The position numbers were made by a program, and so were the translations under genes. Of a stretch of DNA of 64,000 nucleotides, positions 31,875 to 42,244 are shown one piece after another. The notes below the pieces were generated by a model that worked only from the letters and a program-made list of their open reading frames with translations, was not told where the DNA came from and did not search any database. This stretch comes from Thiocystis minor (GTDB lineage: Bacteria > Pseudomonadota > Gammaproteobacteria > Chromatiales > Chromatiaceae), in NCBI RefSeq assembly GCF_016653465.1, contig NZ_NHSQ01000132.1:26536-90535 (forward strand), in the 5' to 3' direction. Positions within the stretch are counted from its first letter, which is position 1, and the number at the start of each line of letters is the position of its first letter.

Positions 31875-32390
31875 ATGAAAACCATAGGCAATTTCACGCT
31901 GAGCCTGCTCGCGATCGGCATGCTGCAGGTGACTCCGGCGTTGGCGGCCGATCTCAGCGGCCTGCCGCCGGCTCAAATGCACAATGGCATCACCTATATC
32001 ACCGGCGGTATCGGCCAGCCCGAGTCCGACGCCATGAAGGCGGCGGCTGGTCGTTACGACCTCATGCTGACCTTCGCGGAGCGTAGCGGCGCCTATCTCG
32101 CCGGCGTCAAGGTCAACATCGCCGATCGGAGCGGCGACACCATCCTGGATCTTATTTCCGGGCCGATCCTGCTGGTCGATCTACCCGCCGGCAGCTATCG
32201 AGTGCGGGCGGACGTGGCCGGCAATCCGCTGGTCAAGACCATCGACATCGCTGGCAAGACGCACCGCCATGTCGCTTACGCCTGGCCCAACAACATCGAC
32301 GAGCGAAGCGAATTCTCCGCCTTCGAGTCCGAGCCGATGGAGCGCGCGCCATCCAAGTCCACCGGGACATCCTCCGGCATGAGCGAATGA
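31875..32390 (+). CDS. Secreted protein with carboxypeptidase-regulatory-like domain and EFSAFE tail
   Basis: 171 residues with GGGAGG eight bases upstream. Signal peptide TLSLLAIGMLQVTPALA. The body (about 60-140) reads as a transthyretin-like beta domain: YDLMLTFAERSGAYLAGVKV, LLVDLPAGSYRVRADVAG, KTIDIAGKTHRHVAYAWP. The tail ERSEFSAFESEPMERA repeats the motif found twice in the product of 30227-30700. Function unknown. Confidence 0.7.
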   Translation: MKTIGNFTLSLLAIGMLQVTPALAADLSGLPPAQMHNGITYITGGIGQPESDAMKAAAGRYDLMLTFAERSGAYLAGVKVNIADRSGDTILDLISGPILLVDLPAGSYRVRADVAGNPLVKTIDIAGKTHRHVAYAWPNNIDERSEFSAFESEPMERAPSKSTGTSSGMSE

Positions 32391-32430
32391 GGTGGAATGA
32401 GTAGACCGAAGCGGATGATCGCCGTTCCGG

Positions 32431-33249
32431 TCAGAGGTCGAAGCTGGCCCACACCGGACAGTGATCGGAGGGCTTCTCCATGCCACGGATGGCATGGTCG
32501 ATGTCCGCGCCGAGAAGACGTTCTCGGAGTGGCGCCGTCACCAGCAGATGATCGATCCGCAATCCATGCTTGGGCTCGCGTTCGAACCCCCGCGAACGAT
32601 AATCGAACCAACTGAACTGATCGTCGACTTCGGGGTGAAACGCCCGATAGGCGTCAGTCAGCCCCCAGTCCGTGACCGCCTTGAGCCAGTCCCGCTCTTC
32701 CGGCAGAAAGCTGCATTTGCCGGTTCGCAACCAGCGTTTCGCGTTATCCGCGCCGATTCCGATGTCCAGATCCAGCGGGGCCACGTTCATATCGCCGAGC
32801 ACCACCAGCTTCTGGTCCGGCGCGAAGTCCGCGCGCAGATAGTCCAGCAGATCTGCGTAGAATTTTCGTTTCGCAGGGAATTTCAGCGGATGGTCGCGGG
32901 CCTCGCCCTGGGGGAAATAGCCGTTGATGACCGTGATTTCATCGCCGTTCGACAAGGGGTAGCGTCCGGCGATCACGCGGCGCTGGGCGTCTTCGGCATC
33001 GCCCGGAAAGCCTCGGGTCACGACCAGCGGCTCGACCTGGCTGAGCAGGGCCACGCCATAGTGGCCTTTTTGACCGTGAACGTGGGTCGCGTAACCGAGT
33101 CCCCGCGCCCAGTCGAACGGAAACTGCTCGTCGGCGACCTTGCATTCCTGAAGCCCGATCACGTCGGGGGCGTGCGCCGCTTGCAGCGCCTCGATCTGAT
33201 GCGGGCGAGCGCGAATTCCGTTGATGTTAAACGACACGATCTTGAACAA
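32431..33249 (-). CDS. xthA: Exodeoxyribonuclease III
   Basis: 272 residues of the exonuclease III/AP endonuclease family, acting on abasic sites and 3' blocks in DNA repair. Seen are FNINGIRAR (Asn site), IGLQECKV (metal Glu35), [11 protein letters not shown], the catalytic [11 protein letters not shown], and the final [12 protein letters not shown] with the active-site His. All catalytic motifs are present and the length is typical. Confidence 0.94.
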   Translation of the reverse strand: MFKIVSFNINGIRARPHQIEALQAAHAPDVIGLQECKVADEQFPFDWARGLGYATHVHGQKGHYGVALLSQVEPLVVTRGFPGDAEDAQRRVIAGRYPLSNGDEITVINGYFPQGEARDHPLKFPAKRKFYADLLDYLRADFAPDQKLVVLGDMNVAPLDLDIGIGADNAKRWLRTGKCSFLPEERDWLKAVTDWGLTDAYRAFHPEVDDQFSWFDYRSRGFEREPKHGLRIDHLLVTAPLRERLLGADIDHAIRGMEKPSDHCPVWASFDL

Positions 33250-33345
33250 AGCAGGCAGCCTCCAGTGACTCGATGCGTCGGAAGGCTAGCATGCCGAGCA
33301 GAACATCCAAACTGTTCAATCACATTATAAATCTTTAATATTGCC

Positions 33346-33390
33346 AGTCACTGACGGGAATATTGTTAGTCCCTAACGGGAATATTGGTT
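33346..33390. repeat. Two-unit direct repeat upstream of sulP
   Basis: AGTCACTGACGGGAATATTG and AGTCCCTAACGGGAATATTG stand in tandem (units at 33346 and 33368), about 110 bases before sulP. They may be an operator for a regulator of the transporter gene; no such regulator is encoded nearby. Confidence 0.5.
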
Positions 33391-33497
33391 GTTCTCGACG
33401 GGACCGGCCACGGCCGACGCCAATCCGGCCCAGCGCAACCGTACACAACGACCTCGATTCTCGCCCTCTTCCATTTTGCCCAGGACTTCGCCTCGCC

Positions 33498-35252
33498 ATG
33501 AAAACCGCCCGCTTGCCCAATTGGTCCTGGATGCTGCCTTTCATGACCTGGCTGCCGGGGATTGGGCGCGTCGAACTCCGGGCCGATCTGGTCGCGGCGC
33601 TGACCGGCGCCATCGTCGTACTACCGCAGGGCGTCGCCTTCGCCACCATCGCCGGGATGCCGCCCGAGTATGGTCTCTACGCCGGTATGGTGCCGGCCAT
33701 CATCGCCGCGCTGTTCGGCTCGTCGCGCCATCTGGTCTCCGGGCCGACCACGGCCGCCTCGGTGGTGCTCTTTTCCTCGCTCTCCATCATGGCGATTCCG
33801 GGCACGCCCGATTATGTCACCCTGGCCCTGACCCTGACCTTCATGGTCGGCGTGATGGAACTCGCCTTGGGGTTCGCCCGCATGGGCGCGCTGGTCAATT
33901 TTATCTCGCACTCGGTGATCGTCGGCTTTACTGCGGGCGCGGCGGTTCTGATCGCGGCCAAGCAGCTCAAATATTTCTTCGGCATCGAGATGGACAGCGG
34001 CGGCCATCTGCATGACATCCTGCTCCACTTCGGCCAGCACATCGTCGAGATCAATCCGCTCGCCACCCTGGTGGCCGCCGTGACGTTGGCGATCGGCATC
34101 GTCTGCAAACGCTGGCTGCCGCGCATCCCCTACATGATCGTCGCCATGATCGGCGGCAGTCTGCTGGCGGTGGCCCTGGATCTCTGGCTGGGGGCCGACC
34201 GCACCGGCATCGCCACCGTGGGCGCCCTGCCCGCGAGTCTGCCGCCGCTCTCCTCGCCCTCGCTGACGCTCGATCACATCCGCCAATTGGCGCCCACGGC
34301 GCTGGCCGTGACCCTCTTCGCCCTGACCGAGGCGGTCTCCATCGGCCGCTCGCTCGCCGCGCGCGGCGGTTATCGCATCGACGGCAATCAGGAGTTTATT
34401 GGCCAAGGGCTATCCAACATCGCGGGTTCCTTCTTCTCGGGCTATGTCGCGACCGGCTCCTTCAACCGCAGCGGGGTCAACTACGAGGCCGGCGCGCGCA
34501 CGCCGCTGGCGTCCATCTTCGCCGCCTTCATGTTGATGGCCATCGTGTTGCTGGTGGCGCCCTTCGCGAGCTATCTGCCCAAGGCCGCGATGGCCGGCGT
34601 GCTGTTCCTTGTCGCCTGGGGACTGATCGATTTCAAGGAGATCGGCCATATCCTGCACGCCTCCCGGCGCGAAACCGGCGTCCTGGCGGTGACCTTCTTT
34701 TCCGCCATCTTCCTGGAACTGGAATTCGCCATCTTCTCCGGGGTTCTGCTGTCGCTGGTGCTCTATCTTGATCGCACCTCCAAGCCGCGGATCGTGAGTC
34801 TTGCGCCGAATCCTCTCCTGCCCAATCACGCCTTCTCCAGCGATCCGGATCTGACCCAATGCCCGCAGTTGCGCATCCTGCGCATTGACGGCTCGCTCTT
34901 CTTCGGCTCGGTCGCCCATGTCGAGCAGTTCTTCGACCGGCTGCGCGCGGAACACCCCGAACAGAAACACCTGGCCCTGATCGCCAACGGCATCAATTTC
35001 GTCGATCTTCAAGGCGGTCAGACGCTGGCGCTGGAGGCCGAGCGGCGCCGGGCGGATGGCGGCGGCATGTATCTGATCAATGTCAAACAAGGTCTGTGGG
35101 AGGAACTGGAACGCTGCGGCTGTCTGGACGCCACCGGCGCGCGCAATGTCTTCCAGGCCAAGACCGCCGCGATCCGCGGCATCTATCAGAAACTGGACAA
35201 GAGCGTCTGCGCCACCTGCGACAAGCGGATCTTCCGCGAGTGCAACGCCTGA
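33498..35252 (+). CDS. SulP-family anion permease with STAS domain
   Basis: 584 residues from ATG 33498. The membrane part (about 1-430) has the family motif PQGVAFATIAGMPPEYGLYAG, followed by FGSSRHLVSGPTTAAS and a late LEFAIFSGVLLSLVLY segment. A cytoplasmic STAS domain covers about 460-560 (LRIDGSLFFGSVAHVEQFF ... LIANGINFVDLQGG). The C-terminus ends in a cysteine-rich CATCDKRIFREC tail. Likely substrates are sulfate or bicarbonate/other anions; the family does not decide. It overlaps nothing and is followed after 3 bases by murU. Confidence 0.9.
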   Translation: MKTARLPNWSWMLPFMTWLPGIGRVELRADLVAALTGAIVVLPQGVAFATIAGMPPEYGLYAGMVPAIIAALFGSSRHLVSGPTTAASVVLFSSLSIMAIPGTPDYVTLALTLTFMVGVMELALGFARMGALVNFISHSVIVGFTAGAAVLIAAKQLKYFFGIEMDSGGHLHDILLHFGQHIVEINPLATLVAAVTLAIGIVCKRWLPRIPYMIVAMIGGSLLAVALDLWLGADRTGIATVGALPASLPPLSSPSLTLDHIRQLAPTALAVTLFALTEAVSIGRSLAARGGYRIDGNQEFIGQGLSNIAGSFFSGYVATGSFNRSGVNYEAGARTPLASIFAAFMLMAIVLLVAPFASYLPKAAMAGVLFLVAWGLIDFKEIGHILHASRRETGVLAVTFFSAIFLELEFAIFSGVLLSLVLYLDRTSKPRIVSLAPNPLLPNHAFSSDPDLTQCPQLRILRIDGSLFFGSVAHVEQFFDRLRAEHPEQKHLALIANGINFVDLQGGQTLALEAERRRADGGGMYLINVKQGLWEELERCGCLDATGARNVFQAKTAAIRGIYQKLDKSVCATCDKRIFRECNA

Positions 35253-35918
<666 letters not shown>

Positions 35919-36047
35919 ACCGCGATCCCGGGAGCGAAGATCGAACCGGGCGCTATACTGGATTCAGGCAACGGCGAAGCAACCGCGCGCGCCATCCGAA
36001 AGCATCTTCATCTCTCGCGAACGTCATTCACGAATCGATAGAGGATC

Positions 36048-36284
36048 ATGATGAACATTCAGATTGCCGACATTACCCTGCACATCGATGAGTCCCTGGA
36101 TGCCGAAAACCGCGCGCGCATCGAAACCGCGATCCGCGCCGTCGATGGCGTGGTCAGCGTTCATGCCCAAACGGACCGCCCCCATCTCATGATTGTCGGA
36201 TACAACCCCGAGAAAACAAGCAGCGCGGCCATCCTGGAGGCCGCGACCGCGCAAGGCATCCATGCCGAGTTGATCGGGCTGTAA
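36048..36284 (+). CDS. Small HMA-fold-like protein without the CxxC motif
   Basis: 78 residues (tandem ATG at 36048 and 36051) with a beta-alpha-beta-beta-alpha-beta pattern: ITLHIDESLDAENRARIETAIRAVDGVVSV, HLMIVGYNPEKTSSAAILEAATAQGI. The shape is that of heavy-metal-associated domains, but the metal-binding CxxC is absent, so copper or mercury binding is not supported. Function unknown. AGAGGATC precedes the start. Confidence 0.6.
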   Translation: MMNIQIADITLHIDESLDAENRARIETAIRAVDGVVSVHAQTDRPHLMIVGYNPEKTSSAAILEAATAQGIHAELIGL

Positions 36285-36313
36285 CGCGATTTTGCCGCCG
36301 CTCGCACGCGCGC

Positions 36314-37735
36314 ATGGGTCAGGCAATCGCCGCTTCGCAGTTTACGCAACGCGACTTCGACGAGTTTTCCAAGCGTCTGCGTCAGGAGACCCGTTTGCTG
36401 GAGCGCTGGTTCGCGGATGGCATGCTGGAAAACGGGGAGCCAACCGTCGGCTACGAGTTGGAAGCCTGTTTGGTCGCGCCCGACATGCTCCCCGCGCCAC
36501 AGGTCGACGCCTTGCTGAAACAGGTGGCGGACCCGCTGGTCGTCCCCGAACTCGCCACCTTTAACGTCGAGTTCAATGGGACCGCGACCCGCTTGCAGGG
36601 CAATGCGCTCTCACGTCTGGCGGGAGAACTGACCGCGACGCTGGAGCAAGTCAACCGCGCGGGCTCGGGTCTTCAAAGTCGCCTGACCATGATCGGCATC
36701 CTGCCGACGGTGCGCCCGGAGCATCTCGCCCTTGACTTCATGACCCCCCGCGAGCGCTTTCGCGCACTCAATGCCCGGATCTTCGAGCTGCGCCACGGAC
36801 GCCCCCTGCGACTCCTCATCGAAGGGCGTGACCGTCTGGACCTGGAGTGGCGCGACGTGATGCTGGAGGCGGCGGCCACCTCCTTCCAACTCCATCTCAA
36901 GGTCACGCCGGACGAGTCGGCGCGGGTCTATAATGCCTCGAAAGTGGTCAGCGGCCCGCTGGTGGCGATCAGCGCCAACTCGCCCTATCTTTTCGGTCGC
37001 GATCTCTGGGACGAGACCCGCATCCCGCTGTTCGAGCAAGCAGTCTCGGTGGGCGGCCCCATCCTGCAGGAGCGCGCCAATTTCGGTTTTCGCTACGCCG
37101 AGCGCTCGATCCTGGAAACCTTCCGCGCCAATTTCGACCGTTATCCGGTGCTGCTCCCTCAGTTGATGGATTCCCCGCCGGAGCGACTCGCCCATCTCTG
37201 CCTGCACAATGGCACCATCTGGCGCTGGAATCGTCCGCTGATCGGCTTCGATGCGTGCGGCCGTCCGCATCTGCGCATCGAGCATCGGGTGATGCCCGCC
37301 GGCCCCTCGGTGGCGGATGCGATCGCCAATGCGGCGTTCTATTTCGGTCTGATGCGGAATCTGGCGCGGGATGAAATACCGCCCGAGTCGCGCTTGCTTT
37401 TTCTTCACGCGCAGAAGGGATTTTATACCTGCGCCCGCGAGGGACTCACCGCGCGGATCCCCTGGCTGGACGGCCGGACCCTGCCCGTGACACGGATCCT
37501 CAAGGACGATTTGCTCCCCCGCGCCAGACAGGGGCTGGCGGAGTTGGGGATCGATCCGGCGGAGCGCGAGCATTGGCTCGGGATCATCGCCGAGCGCCTG
37601 GAAACCGGTCAGACCGGCGCGCGCTGGCAGCGCGCCTGGGTGGAACGCCATCAGCCGGACATGGCCGGTCTGACCGCGGCCTATCTCGCGCATCAAGAGA
37701 GCGGCCAGCCAGTTCACCGGTGGACGTTAGACTAG
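36314..37735 (+). CDS. Glutamate-cysteine-ligase-family protein (GCS2-like)
   Basis: 473 residues. YELEACLVAPDMLP at about 50-63 and FNVEFNGTATRLQG around 80-93 resemble the carboxylate-amine ligase acidic motifs. SFQLHLKVTPDESARVYNASKVVSGPLVAISANSPYLFGRDLWDETRI is the central block, and LRIEHRVMPAGPSVADAIANAAFYFGL follows. It resembles a GCS2-type ligase acting on glutamate-like and amine substrates. It is followed, after a hairpin, by an aspartoacylase-like hydrolase gene, and the pair may make and trim a gamma-glutamyl or acylamino product. True glutathione synthesis is uncertain. Confidence 0.75.
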   Translation: MGQAIAASQFTQRDFDEFSKRLRQETRLLERWFADGMLENGEPTVGYELEACLVAPDMLPAPQVDALLKQVADPLVVPELATFNVEFNGTATRLQGNALSRLAGELTATLEQVNRAGSGLQSRLTMIGILPTVRPEHLALDFMTPRERFRALNARIFELRHGRPLRLLIEGRDRLDLEWRDVMLEAAATSFQLHLKVTPDESARVYNASKVVSGPLVAISANSPYLFGRDLWDETRIPLFEQAVSVGGPILQERANFGFRYAERSILETFRANFDRYPVLLPQLMDSPPERLAHLCLHNGTIWRWNRPLIGFDACGRPHLRIEHRVMPAGPSVADAIANAAFYFGLMRNLARDEIPPESRLLFLHAQKGFYTCAREGLTARIPWLDGRTLPVTRILKDDLLPRARQGLAELGIDPAEREHWLGIIAERLETGQTGARWQRAWVERHQPDMAGLTAAYLAHQESGQPVHRWTLD

Positions 37736-37760
37736 CGCGACCCATATCGATGACCGTGGG

Positions 37761-37777
37761 GCGGGTTTGAAACCCGC
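37761..37777 (+). terminator. Perfect hairpin after the GCS2-like gene
   Basis: GCGGGTTT-G-AAACCCGC is a 17-base perfect palindrome 26 bases after the stop. No T-run follows; a weak terminator or stability element. Confidence 0.4.
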
Positions 37778-37850
37778 TCGCTCGAAACGGCGCGTATCAT
37801 TCGATGAACGCGGTTTCATCAGTACAGCCATCGGATTCCGAACACCCTCC

Positions 37851-38885
37851 ATGCTCAAGCAATTCGACGCCCTGCCCGACGGACTCCTGGACGCGGAGAG
37901 CCACCAACTGAACGCATGGCTCGGCGCGCCCACGCTGATTCATTTATCCGGCGCGCGCGAACCGGCGCTCTTCGTCTCCGTGTTGATGCACGGTAACGAG
38001 ACGGTCGGCTGGGATGCGATCAGGGGTCTGCTGAACGCGCGACTCGCCCGCTTCGGCGAGTTGCGCCTACCCCGCGCGCTGACGATCTTCATCGGGAATG
38101 TCGCCGCGGCGGCCAGCGGCGCGCGTCACCTTCCCGATCAGCCTGACTACAACCGCGTCTGGCCCGGCTCCGTCACGTCCCACACGCCAGAACACGACAT
38201 CATGGCGCGCGTCGTCGAGATCATGGCCGAACGGGGGCTCTTCGCGAGTCTGGATTTGCATAACAACACCGGCTCCAATCCACACTATGCCTGTATCGAG
38301 CGGATCGATCATCGCATCCTTCAGCTTGCGACACTCTTCAGCCGCACCGTCGTCTATTTCAAACGCCCGACCGGCGTCCAGTCGATGGCCATGGCGCGGC
38401 TCTGTCCGTCCGTCACCGTGGAGTGCGGCAAGGTTGGCGAGCAACAGGGCGTCGAGCATGCGCGGAGTTTCATCGATGCCACCTTGCATCTGAACGACAT
38501 CCCCGATCATGCGCTACCGGCTCAGGACATCGACCTCTTCCACTCCGTCGCGCAGGTCACGGTACCTGCCGAGGTTCGCTTCAGCTTTTCGTCGGACGCG
38601 GTCGATCTGCGCTTAAACCCAGCCCTGGAGCGCTGGAATTTTTGCGAGTTGCCGCGCGGTACGGCCTTCGGCCGACGACTGAATGGGAAGGCGGCCCGAC
38701 TGGAGGTCCGTGACGAACAGGGGCTGGACGTGAGCGAGCGGTACTTTTACGTCGAGGACTCCGAACTGCGCCTGCGTCAGCCCGCCATGCCATCCATGCT
38801 GACCCGCGACGAGACCATCATCCGCCAGGATTGTCTCTGCTATCTGATGGAGCGCTATCGCGAGCATCTACCGCAACGGCGCTAA
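37851..38885 (+). CDS. Succinylglutamate desuccinylase/aspartoacylase-family hydrolase
   Basis: 344 residues from ATG 37851, a zinc carboxypeptidase-like hydrolase. The zinc HxxE motif is in LMHGNETVGWDAIRG near 45-48. SLDLHNNTGSNPHYACIE carries the second zinc His, and VTVECGKVGEQQGVEHA the acidic residue expected for the general base. It follows the GCS2-like gene in the same direction. The longer TTG frame from 37767 would cross the hairpin and has no likeness to the family. Substrate unknown. The TAA stop is in a TAAACCGCGTC arm. Confidence 0.8.
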   Translation: MLKQFDALPDGLLDAESHQLNAWLGAPTLIHLSGAREPALFVSVLMHGNETVGWDAIRGLLNARLARFGELRLPRALTIFIGNVAAAASGARHLPDQPDYNRVWPGSVTSHTPEHDIMARVVEIMAERGLFASLDLHNNTGSNPHYACIERIDHRILQLATLFSRTVVYFKRPTGVQSMAMARLCPSVTVECGKVGEQQGVEHARSFIDATLHLNDIPDHALPAQDIDLFHSVAQVTVPAEVRFSFSSDAVDLRLNPALERWNFCELPRGTAFGRRLNGKAARLEVRDEQGLDVSERYFYVEDSELRLRQPAMPSMLTRDETIIRQDCLCYLMERYREHLPQRR

Positions 38886-38906
38886 ACCGCGTCAATGGCG
38901 ACGGTG

Positions 38907-38925
38907 GCGCGGGCGAATCCCGCGC
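38907..38925. terminator. Bidirectional terminator-like hairpin
   Basis: GCGCGGG-CGAAT-CCCGCGC lies between the convergent aspartoacylase-like and pucC-family genes. Stem of seven GC pairs, no T-run. Confidence 0.45.
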
Positions 38926-38961
38926 GCGACAACAAAGGACGCGGATCGCTCCGCGCAGGTT

Positions 38962-40392
38962 CTAAGGAAGCTGATCCAGCCCAATCGTCGACGAGGATCG
39001 TACCCTCTTGTCCGCCGCGCGGAGCACGAGCGGGGCGATAACGATCAGCGTCCCCAGCAGCAACAGGATTTCGACAACATAGACAAACGCATAGCCGATC
39101 ACGGGGCCGGCAAAGTCGGGACCGAGCGCTCCGGACTGCGCGAATCCGGACACCACATCACGCATCCCTCCGCCAAACGCCATCGCAATCCCGCTCGCGG
39201 TCGCCTGAACCGCGCCCCAGGCACCCAGCGCGAGACCGCTGTGACCACCTTCAGCCAGGTCCATGGCTGCGGTCAAGGTGCCAACGGCAAAGAGACCGGC
39301 GCCAAATCCAATCAGCGCGGTACCGAATCGAAAGAGCGAAGTCGATCCCAGCGACGCCGCGAGGATCACCGCCGCGAAGGCCGCGAGACCAACAACGCCC
39401 CCGATGGCCGACAGCCGATAGGTATTCGCGCCGCGGCTCAAGACACGCCCCGCCAGCGCGAATGCCGCCAGCGTTCCGCTCGCCAGTAGCGCGGTTAGCG
39501 CCGTGGTTTGAGAAACCGTCATGCCCAGAATCTGACCGCCATAGGGTTCGAGCAGGATGTCCTGCATCGTGAAGCCCGCCGTCCCAAGACCCACCACCAC
39601 CAGCAAGCGGCTGGCCCGCCCGCCCTGCGAAAATGCTCGCCAGGTTTCGAGAAAAGGCGGACGCTTGATCGGCGTGGCGGCGCGGGTGCGATCGATGGCC
39701 TCCTGTTTCCACAAGGCAACCAGATTCAAGAAGATGGTTGCCGCCGCAGCGCCCTGAATCAGCTGGATGAGCAATTGCGGCGTAAAGTTCGTCAGCAACT
39801 GTCCGAACAGCAAGGAACTGGCGAGCATGCCGAGTAACAGGGTCACATACAGTAAAGCCACCACGCGCGGGCGTTTCTCGACCGGGGCCAGGTCAGTGGC
39901 CAGTGCAAGACCCGCCGTCTGAGTCGTATGCAAACCCGCGCCGACCATCAAAAACGCCAGGGCCGCGCTGATGGTTCCCAGGAGATTCAGGGCGTTGTCG
40001 GTATCGGCCAACAGCAGCAGGGCGAACGGCATGATGGAGAAACCGCCAAACTGCAGGATGCTGCCGATCCAGATGTAGGGGATGCGGCGCAGGCCAAAGG
40101 CCGAACGGTGATAATCCGAGCGGTAACCGATCAAGGCGCGCAACGGGGCGAAGACCAGAGGCAGTGCCACCATGGTCGCCACCAGCCAGGTCGGAACCCC
40201 GAGTTCGACCACCATGACGCGATTGAGCGTGCCGGTCAGCAGGACCATGGCCATGCCGACCGAGACCTGAAACAGCGACAGACGCAACAATCGACCCAGC
40301 GGCAGATCGACCGTCGCCACATCGGCGAAAGGCAGGATCCTGCGCACCAACTGGCGCCAGAGGAGTAACCGTGATTCCTTAGGGCGACTCAT
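38962..40392 (-). CDS. PucC-family light-harvesting assembly protein
   Basis: 476 residues with about 12 membrane helices, a BCH/PucC (major facilitator-like) protein needed for LH complex assembly or bacteriochlorophyll handling. Motifs: RLLRLSLFQVSVGMAMVLLTGTLNRVMVVELGVP, FAPLRALIGYRSDYHRSAFGLRRIPYIW and GLALATDLAPVEKRPRVVALLY. The start is ATG 40392, whose first bases overlap the upstream ydcF stop (ATGA). It closes the puf-yjbQ-rlp-idi-lipA-ydcF block, so it probably serves LH1, while the pucC at 61673-63193 sits with LH2 genes. Both end in nearly the same GLDQ(L/M)P. Confidence 0.9.
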   Translation of the reverse strand: MSRPKESRLLLWRQLVRRILPFADVATVDLPLGRLLRLSLFQVSVGMAMVLLTGTLNRVMVVELGVPTWLVATMVALPLVFAPLRALIGYRSDYHRSAFGLRRIPYIWIGSILQFGGFSIMPFALLLLADTDNALNLLGTISAALAFLMVGAGLHTTQTAGLALATDLAPVEKRPRVVALLYVTLLLGMLASSLLFGQLLTNFTPQLLIQLIQGAAAATIFLNLVALWKQEAIDRTRAATPIKRPPFLETWRAFSQGGRASRLLVVVGLGTAGFTMQDILLEPYGGQILGMTVSQTTALTALLASGTLAAFALAGRVLSRGANTYRLSAIGGVVGLAAFAAVILAASLGSTSLFRFGTALIGFGAGLFAVGTLTAAMDLAEGGHSGLALGAWGAVQATASGIAMAFGGGMRDVVSGFAQSGALGPDFAGPVIGYAFVYVVEILLLLGTLIVIAPLVLRAADKRVRSSSTIGLDQLP

Positions 40393-41228
40393 GCGGTAAA
40401 CATCTCCAGGAAATTGGTTTGACTGGCAACGGACGGCGAACGCTCGGAAACCCGCGGCGGCCCCTGTATCCAGGTGCGAATCTGATACCAGACACGCCCC
40501 ACATGCTCGTGAATGGCATAGTAACTCAGCAGAAAGGCTCGCGCGGACGGCAACCAATCGCGGTAGGTCAATTCCGCCCGCCAACCCGGGCGATGCACGA
40601 AACCGGTCGGCGCGGGCGTGACCGTCAGGCCGGTTCCCGCGAAGGCGTCGACGGCGCGCGGCAGATGCCAGGCGTCGCTGACCAGCAGGATGTGGGTCAT
40701 GCCATCGCGTTTCAGCAATTGAGCCGTGTAAGCGGCATTCTCCCAACTGGTTCGACTCTCCGATTCGATCGCCGCGACCGCGATCCCATAGTCAGTGCGC
40801 AACAGGTCGGCCATGAGCACGCCCATCGACTGCGGCTCGTCGGGCAGGTGCCCCCCCGAGACATAGATGGGAAGGCCGGTGGTTCGAGCAAGGGTCGCGC
40901 CATAGCGCACCCGCCGAAGGCTGGCATCGTCAAGCGTATCGCCCCCATACTCGGGCGCGTCGGTCACGCGCCCGGCGCTCAGAATGACGATGGCCTGCGC
41001 CGCGGGCGGAATTGGCGTGCCTGGCCCGCCAAGGGCTGGATACGTTTCCAGGGGTTCCATGAGCAGAGTTCCGACCGGCAGCAGCAGCATCAGGGTCAGG
41101 ATGGTCACGGCGACAAAGATCAACAGGCGCCCGAGAACCCCGCGCACCAGAAAAAACGCCGCGGTTAGCAACAGGATCAGGATGCCGGGCGGCAGCAGGA
41201 CACTCTTGAGGATGCTGTACACCATCAT
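40389..41228 (-). CDS. YdcF/ElyC-like DUF218 membrane protein
   Basis: 279 residues. Two or three hydrophobic helices at the N-terminus (about 5-30 and 34-55) precede a DUF218 domain: AIVILSAGRVTDAPEYGG, RVRYGATLARTTGLPIYVSGGH and LVSDAWHLPRAVDAF, a set seen in ElyC and YdcF, with roles in envelope or lipid-carrier metabolism. It is coupled to the PucC-family gene by an ATGA overlap, placing it in the photosynthesis block. No direct pigment role is known. Confidence 0.82.
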   Translation of the reverse strand: MMVYSILKSVLLPPGILILLLTAAFFLVRGVLGRLLIFVAVTILTLMLLLPVGTLLMEPLETYPALGGPGTPIPPAAQAIVILSAGRVTDAPEYGGDTLDDASLRRVRYGATLARTTGLPIYVSGGHLPDEPQSMGVLMADLLRTDYGIAVAAIESESRTSWENAAYTAQLLKRDGMTHILLVSDAWHLPRAVDAFAGTGLTVTPAPTGFVHRPGWRAELTYRDWLPSARAFLLSYYAIHEHVGRVWYQIRTWIQGPPRVSERSPSVASQTNFLEMFTA

Positions 41229-41263
41229 GCCGATTCGGTTCTCTGTCTCGACGCGCGCGCGGA

Positions 41264-42244
41264 TCAGGTTGCCGCGATGATGTCGCCCGCCTGGCGATCG
41301 GCATGATACGAGGAGCGCACCATGGGTCCGCTGGCGACATTGGAAAATCCCATCGCACTTCCGAGTTCGCGCAACTCGTCGAATTCAGCGGGAGTCCAGT
41401 AACGACTGACCGCGAGATGATCCCGGCTCGGCTGGAGGTACTGCCCCAGGGTCAGCATGTCGCAACCGTGGGCGCGTAAATCGCGCATGACGTCCAGCAC
41501 CTCCTCGCGCGTCTCGCCAAGTCCGAGCATCAAGCCGGATTTGGTCGGTATCTTGGGATGGCCGACCTTGAATGACTGAAGCAACCGCAGCGATCCGGCA
41601 TACTCCGCGCCGGGCCGAGCACGCCGATAGAGTCGCGGCACGGTCTCCAGATTATGATTGAAGACATCGGGCACGGCATCGCCCAGAAACTCGGCGAGCG
41701 CCACCACTTCCCGACCCCGAAAATCCGGAACCAGAATCTCCAGCCGCGTCGCCGGATTGCGGGCGCGAACGGCACGTAGACAAGCCGCGAAGTGCCCTGC
41801 CCCGCCATCGCGCAGATCGTCCCGGTCGACCGAGGTAATGACCACGTAGCGAAGACCCATGGTCGCGATGGAGTGCGCCAGATGCTCCGGCTCGTCCACA
41901 TCGGCGGGTTTGGGCCGACCATGGGCGACATCGCAGAAGGGGCAGCGGCGGGTACAGACATCGCCCAGGATCATGAAGGTGGCGGTTCCACGCTGGAAGC
42001 ATTCGCCCAAATTCGGGCACATCGCTTCCTCGCAGACCGTGGTCAGCTTGGACTGTCGCAGTAAACCCTTGATGCGCGCCACCTCCGAACCCAGCGGAGC
42101 GCGAGCGCGAATCCAGCTTGGCTTGCGGAGCACTGCGCCGCCGAGATCGACCTTGACGGGAATCCGCGCCAGTTTGTCCTGACCCCGCTGATGGGTTTCC
42201 GGGGTTGCGCGCGAGGGCGCGCTCAGTGCATCGAATTCGGACAT
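41264..42244 (-). CDS. lipA: Lipoyl synthase
   Basis: 326 residues, a radical SAM enzyme inserting sulfur at octanoyl C6 and C8 on lipoyl domains. Auxiliary cluster cysteines are in [12 protein letters not shown], the radical SAM triad in CTRRCPFCD, and the C-terminal Ser ligand motif is present as [11 protein letters not shown]. Start taken at ATG 42244 (MSEFDAL); the frame is open to 42292. lipB is not adjacent. It lies between idi and ydcF in a photosynthesis-linked block. Confidence 0.95.
   Translation of the reverse strand: MSEFDALSAPSRATPETHQRGQDKLARIPVKVDLGGAVLRKPSWIRARAPLGSEVARIKGLLRQSKLTTVCEEAMCPNLGECFQRGTATFMILGDVCTRRCPFCDVAHGRPKPADVDEPEHLAHSIATMGLRYVVITSVDRDDLRDGGAGHFAACLRAVRARNPATRLEILVPDFRGREVVALAEFLGDAVPDVFNHNLETVPRLYRRARPGAEYAGSLRLLQSFKVGHPKIPTKSGLMLGLGETREEVLDVMRDLRAHGCDMLTLGQYLQPSRDHLAVSRYWTPAEFDELRELGSAMGFSNVASGPMVRSSYHADRQAGDIIAAT

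Noticed and set aside
36048..36284. Copper or mercury chaperone
   Set aside because: The fold is similar, but the CxxC metal site is absent.
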